Positions 16,771-26,056 are shown, counted from the stretch's first letter. The stretch: 64,000 bases of DNA from Piscicoccus intestinalis NBRC 104926 (GCF_001515525.1 NZ_BCNQ01000001.1:52258-116257), one strand, 5' to 3'. The notes: generated from the letters alone by a model not told the origin. Translations and numbers: made by a program.

Positions 16771-17408
16771 GCTCCGATCAGTCGCTCCGCGAGCTGCTCG
16801 CGGAGAGGGAATGCCGCGATCGACGCGGCGATGAGAACACACACGGCCGCTTCGGCGGGCGAGCCGGTGGTGAAAGCGCGGAGCCCCCAGCGACGGCCGT
16901 CGCGTCCGGGGGCTCCGCTTGTGGTGAGGGAATCACCGACAATGTGTGTGGCGACCCCTATGGCGGCGGGTATCGGCAGCCACCACGCATCCCAATCGAG
17001 CGTGGTCGCGCCGTACCCGCACGCCGCCGACACGAGAATGTTCGCGCCGCCCTGCACATTCGCACCGGCCGACAAGAGCATCCCGACAGCGAACGCCACC
17101 GTGAACGCCTGCCCGTAAGGCGCCATCCACGCGACAGCGACAAGAACCGCCGTCCCTATCGACGCTCCAACAATCTGGTGCGTCGCGCCACGATGACCAA
17201 ACACACGCCCAACAACGCCCGCAGGGACACGAGACAACGGCCCCCACATCCGCGCCGCATTCGACCCAGGATGGTCAATATCCGGCGCCAGCGAAAACGC
17301 AGCAGACGTGAACGTCCACACCACCTGAGCCGGAACACCAAGCGGCGCCACAGCGAGACTCGACCACAAGCCCGTGGCGAAACCCGACGCCATGTGAGAA
17401 ACACCCAT
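16764..17408 (-). CDS. YdjM/DUF457-like membrane metal-dependent hydrolase
   Basis: 214 aa. Family histidines and acids are visible: FSLAPDIDHPGSN, FGHRGATHQIVG and GVATHIVGDSLTTSG. Four to five hydrophobic segments make it an integral membrane protein. Known: E. coli YdjM is LexA-controlled and membrane-located, and phages often carry homologues of undefined substrate. Start: ATG at 17408, overlapping the previous stop; GTG codons further upstream are possible. It lies beside the secretion-like module but is not a known T4SS part. Confidence 0.75.
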   Translation of the reverse strand: MGVSHMASGFATGLWSSLAVAPLGVPAQVVWTFTSAAFSLAPDIDHPGSNAARMWGPLSRVPAGVVGRVFGHRGATHQIVGASIGTAVLVAVAWMAPYGQAFTVAFAVGMLLSAGANVQGGANILVSAACGYGATTLDWDAWWLPIPAAIGVATHIVGDSLTTSGAPGRDGRRWGLRAFTTGSPAEAAVCVLIAASIAAFPLREQLAERLIGAW

Positions 17409-17710
17409 CACGACAGTGACCGCTGTTCCTTCTTGCATTCAGCGCCACACACGCCGTCTGTATCATCGCGGTTTGACCAGACCATCGGAGCCCCGCATTC
17501 GGGGCATCCGTCGCCGCCCTCGTAGGCCGTGGCTTCGGGGTCGCGCCAGAACACCAACGGCGTCGCCGCAGCCTGGCCGACAGCCGACCGGGCGTCCCAC
17601 CCGGTCGCCACCACCGACCTCTGAAACGGAACCTCGGCACCCACAAGCTCGACCGTCACCCGCCACCTGAACCCCGACGTGGGAACGATCGGGGACTCAT
17701 CACCCGTCAC
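17408..17710 (-). CDS. Hypothetical zinc-ribbon protein
   Basis: 100 aa from GTG. The N-terminal half is a beta sheet (FRWRVTVELVGAEV); the C-terminal half has DGCPECGAPMVW and GVCGAECKKE, a four-Cys zinc ribbon. GTGA overlap with the upstream gene. Confidence 0.55.
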   Translation of the reverse strand: MTGDESPIVPTSGFRWRVTVELVGAEVPFQRSVVATGWDARSAVGQAAATPLVFWRDPEATAYEGGDGCPECGAPMVWSNRDDTDGVCGAECKKEQRSLS

Positions 17711-17907
17711 GGCTCCTCACCCGCCGCGACCCGCAACAGCAGCTCCGCGTGACACCACGGATCACCCGCCGGACACCGGTATCGCTCGAACTCACCCGCC
17801 CGGGACCCGATGAACGGGTTCCGGGACCGCGACCACGACGCCCCAACATCAACCACAGCCTCCGGAACGCGACGCCCCGGACCCTCGATCACCACACGTT
17901 CAGCCAC
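17707..17907 (-). CDS. Hypothetical small protein
   Basis: 66 aa from GTG with AAGGTGG upstream. Two Cys in YRCPAGDPWCHAELL. First gene after the hairpin at 17931-17969 and the iteron cluster, so it may open a new transcription unit. Confidence 0.5.
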   Translation of the reverse strand: MAERVVIEGPGRRVPEAVVDVGASWSRSRNPFIGSRAGEFERYRCPAGDPWCHAELLLRVAAGEEP

Positions 17908-17930
17908 GCCGAACCACCTTCCAGACAGCG

Positions 17931-17969
17931 CGAGAGGAGCCCCCGACAGGCGTCGGCGAGCCCCTCTCG
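17931..17969 (-). terminator. Hairpin between operons, likely terminator
   Basis: On the minus strand CGAGAGGGGCTCGCCGAC pairs imperfectly with GTCGGGGGCTCCTCTCG around a GCCT loop. No U-tract. It closes the transcription unit that ends at 18057. Confidence 0.5.
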
Positions 17970-17983
17970 AACCACGATTCCGT

Positions 17984-18125
17984 GTAGCGCGCGCTACACG
18001 TCCTGAGCACAAACAGACACCCGCGCAACGGGGCGTAGCGCACGTAGCGCAAACCCCTATCTGTGCAGGTCACACCCCTCTCCGGGCGTAGCGCACGACG
18101 TAGCGCACACCCAGGCTTGTAGCGC
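17984..18125. repeat. GTAGCGC iteron cluster with a 20-bp palindrome
   Basis: Seven copies of GTAGCGC: 17984, 17991 (reverse), 18035, 18044, 18088, 18100 and 18119. The first two form a perfect 20-bp palindrome (17981-18000). The cluster spans the 3' end of the membrane-protein gene (18057-18845) and about 60 nt beyond it. Spacings of 9, 12, 19 and 44 nt resemble protein-binding iterons such as plasmid ori, parS/centromere or Streptomyces clt/TRS sites. A related GTAGCGA/GTAAGCGA pair lies at 27449-27545. Confidence 0.75.
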
Positions 18126-18845
18126 AGCCCATTTCAGGCCCTTCTCACTGCTCGGAGCCCCGCCGGCGAGGGGCCGCGCGGACACCCGCTCAGCCTTCCC
18201 CGCAGCGTCCAACGCTGCCCCGAGCTCGGCCTCCGGCACACCAGTCAGGCCCGCCAGATCCGCGACGTGAACCGCGCCCTTCGGGGTCTTCCGGCGCTCC
18301 GGCCACACCTGCTCAAGACGCCCCGGCAGCGACTCATCCGGCTCCGTCTCGGGCTCCTCGTCGTCGCCGCCGAGGTCCACCATCACCGGCCGCTGATGCA
18401 AGGTGACCACCCGCGGCGGCACGGTAACGAGCGGCTCCGGCGGCGGGGTCCGGTCCACCACGTACAGCGTCCGCGTCGGAGCCTCCACCTCCTCCGGCTC
18501 CTCGAGGTCGTCGTCGGGTTCGATGCGGGGCCACCACGCGACGACCGCAACCCACAGCCACAACGTCACCGGCGCCAGCATCCCCGGCAGAAGCCACCAC
18601 TGCGGCGACCCCCAACCGGCGAATCCGGCGGCGGTCGACACCAGACACCACGCCAACGCGGGAATGAACCACGCCAGGATCGGGCGCGTCACCCGACGAT
18701 CGGGCGAATTCGCGTCACGCCACCACGCGTAAAGCGTGGCAGCCATGATGAACGCCACGGTCCACAACCGCGGGCCGGCGAAATGAAAACCGCCCCACAA
18801 TGCGAGCGGGGCGGCCAACACTGTCCAGAAACCACGTTCTCTCAC
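18057..18845 (-). CDS. Four-helix membrane protein with C-terminal winged-helix-like domain
   Basis: 262 aa from GTG. Four transmembrane helices at about 6-24, 27-42, 55-78 and 83-105, then an acidic linker (EPDDDLEEPEEVEAP), then a C-terminal domain with GAVHVADLAGLTGVPEAELG that looks like a winged helix. No ATPase motif. Known: Streptomyces TraB binds short clt repeats through a C-terminal winged helix, with clt close to the gene. Here a repeat cluster overlaps the gene end, so binding of this protein to GTAGCGC is a testable inference. Last gene of the T4SS-like unit. Confidence 0.6.
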   Translation of the reverse strand: MRERGFWTVLAAPLALWGGFHFAGPRLWTVAFIMAATLYAWWRDANSPDRRVTRPILAWFIPALAWCLVSTAAGFAGWGSPQWWLLPGMLAPVTLWLWVAVVAWWPRIEPDDDLEEPEEVEAPTRTLYVVDRTPPPEPLVTVPPRVVTLHQRPVMVDLGGDDEEPETEPDESLPGRLEQVWPERRKTPKGAVHVADLAGLTGVPEAELGAALDAAGKAERVSARPLAGGAPSSEKGLKWAALQAWVCATSCATPGEGCDLHR

Positions 18846-19102
18846 GACGCCGCCTCCACCGTCGGGAAAGCGTCGAGAACCCCGACCTGCTCCGGCCTGG
18901 CAGTGACGACACGGCCCGTGCCGATCAACACCACCTCGACCCGCGCCGCACCGAACAGCAGAAGCGGACGCTCAACCGACCGGACAACACCAAGCTGCCC
19001 AGCCGACGCCACAACCCGATCCTGCAGAAACGACACCGCCTCCACCACATCACCGCGCAGCACGCAGAAATCACCAGGCCGCGGCTCACGCTCCAGCATC
19101 AT
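18842..19102 (-). CDS. Hypothetical protein
   Basis: 86 aa, mainly beta (FCVLRGDVVEAVSFL, LLLFGAARVEVVLIG). Starts at one of two adjacent ATGs. Overlaps both neighbours. Function unknown. Confidence 0.5.
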   Translation of the reverse strand: MMLEREPRPGDFCVLRGDVVEAVSFLQDRVVASAGQLGVVRSVERPLLLFGAARVEVVLIGTGRVVTARPEQVGVLDAFPTVEAAS

Positions 19103-19511
19103 CGAAACCTCCCAAATCCTGACCGAAAGATTGAGTCAACGGGACATCACGGCGGCCCGCGTCCCACGCCACCGCCAACGCCGCCCAATCCGCGATATCC
19201 ACCTCATGATCATCATCCACCGGAAGATCAGCCGCGATCGACGCATGCATCACACACGCCGCCGCCCACATGTTCACCGCCGGAGATGAACCAAGCGTGT
19301 CGTTCAACCAGCCCGTCACACGAACCTGCCCGGTACGTGCCCACCAATCCGCGTGCTCCTGAGAAACACCGACCCGCATCGACACAAGCGCCGCCGCCGC
19401 GAGATCCGGCTGCGTTACGAGAACCATCGGATTAGCGGTCGCCTCCACCGCCGCGGCGAGACGCTGAACAAGCGGGTCATCAGCCGGGCATCCAGTCACG
19501 CCACCCATCAT
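19086..19511 (-). CDS. Hypothetical protein in secretion-like operon
   Basis: 141 aa; an alpha-helical protein with an acidic segment PVDDDHEVDIADW and no signal peptide. It overlaps the peptidoglycan hydrolase stop by 4 nt and the next gene by 17 nt, so it belongs to the same operon. No family recognised. Confidence 0.5.
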   Translation of the reverse strand: MMGGVTGCPADDPLVQRLAAAVEATANPMVLVTQPDLAAAALVSMRVGVSQEHADWWARTGQVRVTGWLNDTLGSSPAVNMWAAACVMHASIAADLPVDDDHEVDIADWAALAVAWDAGRRDVPLTQSFGQDLGGFDDAGA

Positions 19512-20527
19512 GACGTCACCGACACATGCACGTGGTCCAAATGCTGCATCGTGTTCCGCTGCGCCTCCGTCTTCGCTGTAGAAAGCGACGGGTTACGGTA
19601 CGGCCGCCACCCTTCACCGGCGCGGCTCGGGTTCCAGATCTTCGCATCCCAAATGACGTACTTCACGTTCAACCCCGCGGCGTTCTTCTCGAACCAGCGC
19701 GCAACCTCCCAACCCTTCGCCCGACCATCCGTGGTGTTCCAGCCAGGGACCATGAAATCCACTGCCCGACCAGACGGGTGATCCGACGGGCCAGGGCGGC
19801 CACCGACACCACCGAGCTCCGTGATGTACGGCCACGCTTTCTTCCCGCACCTCAACACCCGCAACGCCTTCGGCTGCAAACCCTTCTCCGCGGAAGAACC
19901 AGACGCCGGGCAATCACCGACAGCAGCCACGGGGGCCGGTGCTTTACACGACGCGGCCTTACCCTCGATCGCCGCGACAATCGCCGACGCCCGCTCCATC
20001 TGATCCGCATACCTCGTCGGGTACGCCGACCGCTGCACAGCCTGCGCCACCGCGCCCGGATCCATGCCGCGCCAGCCCGGCACCAACCGCTTCATCTCCG
20101 CGAAGAAGTCATCCGCGGCCCTGTCGACGTCGGTCGAATTCATCCAGCCCTTCGACGGACGCTGCTGCAACCATCCCTTCGAGTCCCGGTCACCGTTCGG
20201 CAGATTCTTCAACCGCGACTCCACCAGCCCGGCCGCGACGATGATCCGCGCGCCCTCCGCCCCGGTCCCGGCGCGCTGAGCCGCCCGGTACCCGCGGACC
20301 GCGATGTCAGCCTGCTCCCGGTCCAGGTTCGGCACTGGACCGACACAGCCAGCAAGAGACGCGGCACTACTGCCCGGCGCGGCCTGACGGGCTTGCGCGG
20401 CCGCCGGCGCCGCAGCAGCAGCGCCAGCAGGGGTGAACGTCTCACCCCCACCACCGCCGCCACCGGAGCACGACGCGAACACGCCAAGCCCGACCAGAGC
20501 AACCGCCACCAGGCCCTCACCCCTCAC
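19508..20527 (-). CDS. Lipoprotein peptidoglycan hydrolase, transglycosylase-like plus M15-like
   Basis: 339 aa from GTG. Lipoprotein signal with lipobox FASC near residue 20, then a low-complexity Ala/Gly spacer. Residues about 65-195 resemble a lytic-transglycosylase domain: IVAAGLVESRLKNLPNGD (catalytic-type Glu) and KGWLQQRPSKGW. Residues about 215-339 match D-Ala-D-Ala carboxypeptidase-like domains: GPSDHPSGRAVDFMV and MQHLDHVHVS with the zinc His/Asp/His. This is the VirB1-type wall-opening component expected for a Gram-positive T4SS, though a lysis role is also possible. Operon-linked to VirB8-, VirB6- and VirB4-like genes. Confidence 0.75.
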   Translation of the reverse strand: MRGEGLVAVALVGLGVFASCSGGGGGGGETFTPAGAAAAAPAAAQARQAAPGSSAASLAGCVGPVPNLDREQADIAVRGYRAAQRAGTGAEGARIIVAAGLVESRLKNLPNGDRDSKGWLQQRPSKGWMNSTDVDRAADDFFAEMKRLVPGWRGMDPGAVAQAVQRSAYPTRYADQMERASAIVAAIEGKAASCKAPAPVAAVGDCPASGSSAEKGLQPKALRVLRCGKKAWPYITELGGVGGRPGPSDHPSGRAVDFMVPGWNTTDGRAKGWEVARWFEKNAAGLNVKYVIWDAKIWNPSRAGEGWRPYRNPSLSTAKTEAQRNTMQHLDHVHVSVTS

Positions 20528-21072
20528 GACCCGCCCTCAACGTCGCCGTCGGTGGAGGTCACCGGGTTGTCCACCGGCTCCCACGACTGCACCAGCCAGT
20601 CACCACGCAACTGCTGCACCGCCGTCACCCGCACCCGCGGCGTCACACCCTGACCGCCGGCCGGGGTCACCCGCAGCCACACGTCACACCGCGGGACCTG
20701 ACCGGCCGTGGCCTCCACCACCGGGGTACCAACCGGCACCTGATCCGGGTCGATCGCCGACACTCCGGCCCGCAGCTGCGGCTCCACCCAGCGCGCCACC
20801 GACCCCGGCCAATCCGACCGGTCCGGCCCGAAGAAGTCGACCGCGAACCCACGCACCGCGCCCTCACACGACGACCGCTGCCCCTGCATCCACGTCGCCT
20901 CCCGAGCGCCGTGCGCCGACATCCACACGGCCCGCCCGAACAGCAACACCACCAGCACCGCGACGACCGCGGCGGCCACCCCAACCCGGGATGGCCGCCG
21001 CAGAAACCACGCCGCGACAGAACGCGACCTACTCGACCCTGCGAGTGACCGCCGCGACCTCGACGAGGACAT
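20524..21072 (-). CDS. Single-pass membrane protein, VirB8/TcpC-like candidate
   Basis: 182 aa; ATG at 21072 with AAGGAG upstream. A basic Ser/Arg cytoplasmic start, one transmembrane helix (about 30-47, VGVAAAVVAVLVVLLFG), then an outside domain with CDVWLRVTPAGG and GDWLVQSWEPVD, the NTF2-like outline of VirB8/TcpC assembly factors. It overlaps the end of the VirB6-like gene by 44 nt. Position between the hydrolase and VirB6-like genes supports the call; sequence alone is not decisive. Confidence 0.55.
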   Translation of the reverse strand: MSSSRSRRSLAGSSRSRSVAAWFLRRPSRVGVAAAVVAVLVVLLFGRAVWMSAHGAREATWMQGQRSSCEGAVRGFAVDFFGPDRSDWPGSVARWVEPQLRAGVSAIDPDQVPVGTPVVEATAGQVPRCDVWLRVTPAGGQGVTPRVRVTAVQQLRGDWLVQSWEPVDNPVTSTDGDVEGGS

Positions 21073-23152
21073 TCGTGTGCTCCTTCTGTGTGATCGTCGT
21101 CGCCGCAGCCACCCGCAGCCGGGCCAGCTCAGCGCGAACCTCATCCGACAACCGCGCCGAATCCGGCGGGATCTTGTTCACTCGCGGCGAGTAGCCCGGC
21201 GAGGTTGTGTCGACCGGGTCGGGCAGCCGCCGAATCCGCGGCTCCGGCGCGCCGCTCGAGTCCGGGGCGTCGGTGACGACAACCCCTTGGACGACCTGCG
21301 TGGACGCGTCCGACCGCTGCTGCTGCTGTTCGGTGTCGAACTGCTCGGCGGGGATGAACCGCACCGGCCGCTGCTGCGGCAGCGGGGCGGCCTGCTCGGC
21401 GGCGCCAGTGTCGGCGGAGCCGGGTTCCCACGCAGCCTGCCCCGGGACCTGGCCGGTCGCGGCGCGGCGACGCCGCGTCCATCCGGGACGCCCAGCATCC
21501 TGAGCGCCCGACCCATCACCACCACGGCCGCGGTCGCGGTTGCTGATCTGCAGCTCCCGAAGGATCTGCCGCAACACCCCGACCACGCCACGCGCCGACT
21601 GATCCACACCAGTCCGCGCATACAGCTTCGACCGGCCACGACGCCATGCCATGCGGGCCACGACGAGAATCGCGAGCATCCACCCGAACTTCCCCATCGT
21701 GCCCACCGTCGTAGCCGACAGAATCCCGCCGACCACACCGACCGTGAACGCGACGTACACCACGGTCGCGGCGAACGCTGTCACGAAGAACGTCGACAGC
21801 CACCCGACTGCCGCGCGGGCCATCCACTGGCACTCCGGGAACTGCGCCACCAGAGCTGCCGCCGGCGTGAACGCCACCACCAGCTCAAGCGCGAGGCGGG
21901 CGGCGCCGACCCAGAACAGCGTCCACAGCAGGAAGTACGCCGCGGGGAACGCCCCGACCGCTCCGAGGAGTGCCTTCCACGGACGCTCCGATGTATCGGA
22001 TCCGGCGAGGGTCCGCTCGTAGGTCGCGGGGAACTCGGCCTTGTACGCCTTCGCGACCGCGAGGTAGTCGGCCTTCTTCGCCGCGTCCAACTGCGCCGCG
22101 TAGGCCGGGTCGGCTGCGGCCTGCGCCTGCTCGGCCCGGGTCATCGCGCCCGCCGCGAACAGTCGCATCGCGTACTTGTCCGCAGCGGCCTTGTCGGCGC
22201 CGAAGTTGATGTCGACGTAGGTGGGCCACACGATCTGCTCCCACAGCACGTCACCGATCGCTGCGTCCGCCGACGCACCGGCCTGACCCGCCGATGACGC
22301 CGTGCCGGTCGCCATCGTGGAGTACACGGCCGTCACGCCCTGCGACACGAGCGACCCGGCCGTGATCGGCACAGCGAGGGTGATCGCGCCGGCGGCGAGG
22401 ATCACCGCGCCCTTCCACGTCTTCTCCCGGGACTCGGCGGTGTCGCCGTTCCCGGCGCGGAACGCGTGCCACAACGCGGTGGCACCGACGAGCGCGGTGA
22501 AGAAGAACAGCCACGCCCGGTAGCCCATCGTGTACCGGACGAACGACGTCAACGGCGTCAACACCTGCCACAGGCCGTCCGCGGGTTCGAGGACGATCTG
22601 CGCGGCCTGTGTCGACGCGGCGAGCATCGTCACCTGCGCCTGAATCAGGTTCCCCGCGGTCGAGTTCGCCGGGTCAGCGACCCGCTTCTGCGCACCCGTC
22701 GTGGACAAGTCCAGGCCGACCGGGCAGCCTGGGTCGTGGATCACCGGCGCGAGACCGCCCCACCCGTAGGTGGAGTAGAACCCGGTCCCCGGATGCGACG
22801 GGCCCGGGTCGATCCGGCCCGCCAGGCCGTCCGTGGGGGTCCCGACCGTCGGGAGGATCTTGCACCGGTCCCCGATCACCGCTGCCGCAGCTGCCTGACC
22901 GGCGTCCGACCCGGCCGCCGCGCCCGCTGCGCCTTTCAACGCCTCCGCGGCACCCAAGCCGGGGATGAGGCCTCGGACAGCGCCGCGCAAAGCGGCACCG
23001 GCGAGGTCACCCGCCGACGCCCCCTGCTCGGTGGCTGTCGGCTGCGGCGTCGGGGCAGGGGTGGGGTCCGCAGCGAACGCGGCCCCACCCCCACCCAGCA
23101 TGAAAACGGCCGCCACACCAGCAGTGGCAGCCAACCTACGCAAGCGGGTCAT
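21029..23152 (-). CDS. VirB6/TrbL-like polytopic channel protein
   Basis: 707 aa. Signal peptide 1-27, then an outside Ala/Gly-rich domain. A first membrane pair lies near 215-280 (AWLFFFTALVGATALW, AVILAAGAITLAVPI), a large loop at 290-390, then four helices at about 395-500 (FPAAYFLLWTLFWVGAA, LSTFFVTAFAATVVYV, GKFGWMLAILVVARM). The C-terminal 190 residues are hydrophilic and Gln/Pro-rich. This layout matches actinobacterial conjugation proteins of the SCO6881/TrbL type, which form the inner-membrane channel. It overlaps the VirB4 gene by 4 nt. Confidence 0.72.
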   Translation of the reverse strand: MTRLRRLAATAGVAAVFMLGGGGAAFAADPTPAPTPQPTATEQGASAGDLAGAALRGAVRGLIPGLGAAEALKGAAGAAAGSDAGQAAAAAVIGDRCKILPTVGTPTDGLAGRIDPGPSHPGTGFYSTYGWGGLAPVIHDPGCPVGLDLSTTGAQKRVADPANSTAGNLIQAQVTMLAASTQAAQIVLEPADGLWQVLTPLTSFVRYTMGYRAWLFFFTALVGATALWHAFRAGNGDTAESREKTWKGAVILAAGAITLAVPITAGSLVSQGVTAVYSTMATGTASSAGQAGASADAAIGDVLWEQIVWPTYVDINFGADKAAADKYAMRLFAAGAMTRAEQAQAAADPAYAAQLDAAKKADYLAVAKAYKAEFPATYERTLAGSDTSERPWKALLGAVGAFPAAYFLLWTLFWVGAARLALELVVAFTPAAALVAQFPECQWMARAAVGWLSTFFVTAFAATVVYVAFTVGVVGGILSATTVGTMGKFGWMLAILVVARMAWRRGRSKLYARTGVDQSARGVVGVLRQILRELQISNRDRGRGGDGSGAQDAGRPGWTRRRRAATGQVPGQAAWEPGSADTGAAEQAAPLPQQRPVRFIPAEQFDTEQQQQRSDASTQVVQGVVVTDAPDSSGAPEPRIRRLPDPVDTTSPGYSPRVNKIPPDSARLSDEVRAELARLRVAAATTITQKEHTNVLVEVAAVTRRVE

Positions 23153-25632
23153 GACGCCCGCTCACCCCACAACGTGGCCATCTTCGGAGCCTCCTTCGAC
23201 GGAGTCGTCAACGACGCCCGCCTCACGTCGGGCGCCCACCAGCCGGTGTCGTGATGCACGTGCCGCACCCGACCATCGAAACCGCGGACCGTGAAATCAC
23301 CCGTCCCAAGCGACGGAAGCCGGGCCGCGTCCACCGGAGCGAGTCGCATCATCCGCGCCATCACCTCAGCGTTCGCGCCGACCACCCGGCCGCACAGCGT
23401 CTGACCCACCAGCGACCCGATCAGGTCATCACCGAGCCGGGACATGGCCGTCGGGGTCTGCATCAGCCACAGAATCGCCGCATCAACCTTCCGCGACGTG
23501 TACGCCGACCGGCGCATCAACGTCGCCATCGCCGAGTGCCCAGCGAGAGTCACACCCAGCTCGTCATCGATCTGCATCTTCGGGTCCGTGTCAGCCCACA
23601 GGCTGAGTCCCGCCAGACGAGACGCGCCGAGCAGGATCGGCACCGACTGGTGCATCCCGACCGTCCAGTCATGGCGGTCCAGACCGATGTCCGGGATTTC
23701 GATACCCGGCATCGTCAGCACCGTCACGCCCGCCGACGACACGGACCTCGTCAACCGATCCGCGTCCACGTCACCCGCCGGGAAGCACAGCATCCCCTCA
23801 AGCGAGTCACGCTTCCCGCGCAGCAGCTTCCCGACCCGCCGCCCGGCGTCGCCCTCGCGGTCGAGGGCATCCAGGATCGTCGAGGAGTGCTGCCCGTAGG
23901 CGCCGCCGACCTCGTTGCACGCCGCGGACACAGCCCGCATCGCGTCACGGTCGTCAGCGAGTTCCCACGCGCACGCCCGGGTCATGTCGACCGCGAACGC
24001 CACCCGCTCAGCCCGCGCCGCCCGCAACGCACCAGCGTGTTCGGCGTCGCTGGTGCCGTCGGTCTGCACCGGGTCCGGGATCAGCACGTGCGGCATCAAC
24101 GCCCCCTGAGGGGCCTGTGTCGTCACCGGTATCTCACGCCCGTCCACACCCGGCGTCTTCACCAGACGCGCCATCCCCGAATGCGGCGACGGGTCCGTGA
24201 TGATGACCCGCCGGCCGACCTCGTGGCAGTGGGCGGCGGCGCCGACACCGACCGTGGACTTCCCCGTACCGAGACCGCCGACGACGAGGGTCACGCCGGA
24301 CCCTTCGACGTCGGTGCGGCTGGTCTTCGCCCTAGGGCCCTCCCACCAGTCCATGACGAGGTTCTCCCGGGTGCCGTCAACCGCGCCGAACAACTGCCCG
24401 ACCGTCGCACCAGCACGCCCGGAGGAGTTCGGGACCCCAGCGGCCCACACCCGAGCCGAATCCTGCGTGACATGCCCGTCGAGCCGGAACAGCCGGCCAG
24501 GCTCCATCGACTCCCAGTCCGCGTACTGCCCGAGTTCGTGGCTGACGGTCGCGTGGATCTGGTCGTCGGCGTCCTTCACAACCGAGGTGACGGCCTTCGC
24601 CGCCGCCTCGTGCGTGTCCCGTGGGAGGGCGACCTTCACGACGGCCTGCACCCGGTAGGAGTCGATGCGGTCCTGCGCGCGCAGTTCACGGTTGACCTGC
24701 ACGGCGCGGGCGATGCCGTCCTCGACCTCGGGTGTCGGGTCGTACCCGGCCTTCGCCGAGGAACGCTCGTGGGAGCGGTTCTCCCGCAACCGCAGCTGCA
24801 TGTCTTTGCGCAGCTCCCCGGGGGATACGACGGTGCCCTGCGCGACCAGGTAGGTGCGGCCCGGGCGGCGCCCGAACCACGCCAGCCACGGCGGCTGCGC
24901 GGCCGAGTCGAACCCGGTCGGGGCGGTGTCGACACGCACCACCGGCACCCACTGCTCCACCCGGTCACCCGCGTGGAGCGTCGACAGGTGCGTGTTCGGC
25001 TGCATCGGGTCCGCCGACGGCGTAACCGCCCCGGCGCCGGGGAGGCCCATGCGGGTGAACTCCCGGTGCAGGTCCTCGATCTGCCCGGCGGTCAGGCGAC
25101 GCCCGTACCCGCCGATCACGTCATCGAGGAGACGGACCTCGTGCTGCACCTGAGCGAACTCGGACAGCTCCGGCGCGAGCGGCGCGCCCGGCTCGCACAG
25201 CGGCAGATGCTCCCGCGCCACCGCACGGTCGGCGACCCGGACCGCCAGGACGCACCGCCACCACGCCGCACCCAGCGAGGAGTGCACGAACGCGTCCGCC
25301 ATCCGGTCCAGGTATTCCCCGGACGCGCCCGGGTACTCGGCGTCCTGCGCCGCCCGGAACGCCGCCCGGTCCGGCGACTCGTGCCACCCGAACCACACCA
25401 GGCGCCGCCCGACCAGGTCCGGGTACATGCCGGCCTGCGCGGCGATGACCTTGTCGACCCCGGCGCCGAGACCGATGGTGTCGACGTCGTTCAGCAGCCA
25501 GAACGCGAACGTGGTTCCGGCGGCCGGGTGGGTGAGGAACCGGCCGTGCGCGTACGGCTCCTCCGCGCGGATCCGGGCACGCTCGGCCCGGCTGCTACGC
25601 CACGCCGTCAGGCGGGCAAGAGGGGTAGTCAC
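23149..25632 (-). CDS. VirB4/TraC-like secretion ATPase
   Basis: 827 aa from GTG at 25632 (CAGGAG upstream). The N-terminal 420 residues contact the membrane channel in relatives. Walker A: VGGLGTGKSTVGVG (Lys about 458). Walker B region: DPKMQIDDELGVTL with an acidic pair. Further VirB4 features are TDPSPHSGM after the first strand and TPTAMSRLGDDL in the C-terminal lobe. The length and domain order match SCO6880-type VirB4 of actinobacterial conjugative elements. It should energise assembly or transport. No coupling protein (VirD4/TraG) or relaxase is found nearby. Confidence 0.85.
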   Translation of the reverse strand: MTTPLARLTAWRSSRAERARIRAEEPYAHGRFLTHPAAGTTFAFWLLNDVDTIGLGAGVDKVIAAQAGMYPDLVGRRLVWFGWHESPDRAAFRAAQDAEYPGASGEYLDRMADAFVHSSLGAAWWRCVLAVRVADRAVAREHLPLCEPGAPLAPELSEFAQVQHEVRLLDDVIGGYGRRLTAGQIEDLHREFTRMGLPGAGAVTPSADPMQPNTHLSTLHAGDRVEQWVPVVRVDTAPTGFDSAAQPPWLAWFGRRPGRTYLVAQGTVVSPGELRKDMQLRLRENRSHERSSAKAGYDPTPEVEDGIARAVQVNRELRAQDRIDSYRVQAVVKVALPRDTHEAAAKAVTSVVKDADDQIHATVSHELGQYADWESMEPGRLFRLDGHVTQDSARVWAAGVPNSSGRAGATVGQLFGAVDGTRENLVMDWWEGPRAKTSRTDVEGSGVTLVVGGLGTGKSTVGVGAAAHCHEVGRRVIITDPSPHSGMARLVKTPGVDGREIPVTTQAPQGALMPHVLIPDPVQTDGTSDAEHAGALRAARAERVAFAVDMTRACAWELADDRDAMRAVSAACNEVGGAYGQHSSTILDALDREGDAGRRVGKLLRGKRDSLEGMLCFPAGDVDADRLTRSVSSAGVTVLTMPGIEIPDIGLDRHDWTVGMHQSVPILLGASRLAGLSLWADTDPKMQIDDELGVTLAGHSAMATLMRRSAYTSRKVDAAILWLMQTPTAMSRLGDDLIGSLVGQTLCGRVVGANAEVMARMMRLAPVDAARLPSLGTGDFTVRGFDGRVRHVHHDTGWWAPDVRRASLTTPSKEAPKMATLWGERAS

Positions 25633-26056
25633 ATCGACTCCTGAATCGGGTAGGAGGCGCCACCGGCGCCCCCACGGTGAGGGGGCCGGTAGCGACCGGG
25701 ATAGGTGAGGCCCCGACAGCGGTCGTGTCAGGGCGGCGGGGCGCCGCGGCTTCCGACCGCAGCACCCACAGCAGGTACGGGAGAGGCTTCTGCGGTTTCT
25801 CGTGACGGCCCACGACCCGCAGTACCGAGACCACGGTCGCGAACCCCGCGACAACCGCCGCCAGGGCGGCGGCGATCAGCCACCACGGGCCCGCGCCAAG
25901 CACGGTCCCGACGGACCAGAACGCCACCCCGTACGCCGGGACCGTGACGGCCATCCCCGCGAAACCGCGGATCCACATGTGCCAGCGGAACTCCCCGGGA
26001 AGCTCGGTCGCGATCTCCTCGACACGGTTCGCCGCGTCGTCGGACTCGTAGATCAT
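25595..26056 (-). CDS. PrgI/VirB3-like small membrane protein
   Basis: 153 aa. ATG at 26056 overlaps the previous stop (TGATG). Cytoplasmic N-terminus (ELPGEFRWHMWIRGF), two transmembrane helices (about 30-50 and 53-72), then KPLPYLLWVLRSEAAA and a tail overlapping the VirB4 start by 38 nt. The pair of helices before VirB4 is the PrgI/VirB3 arrangement of Gram-positive systems. The C-terminal tail is unusual for that family. Confidence 0.6.
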   Translation of the reverse strand: MIYESDDAANRVEEIATELPGEFRWHMWIRGFAGMAVTVPAYGVAFWSVGTVLGAGPWWLIAAALAAVVAGFATVVSVLRVVGRHEKPQKPLPYLLWVLRSEAAAPRRPDTTAVGASPIPVATGPLTVGAPVAPPTRFRSRCDYPSCPPDGVA

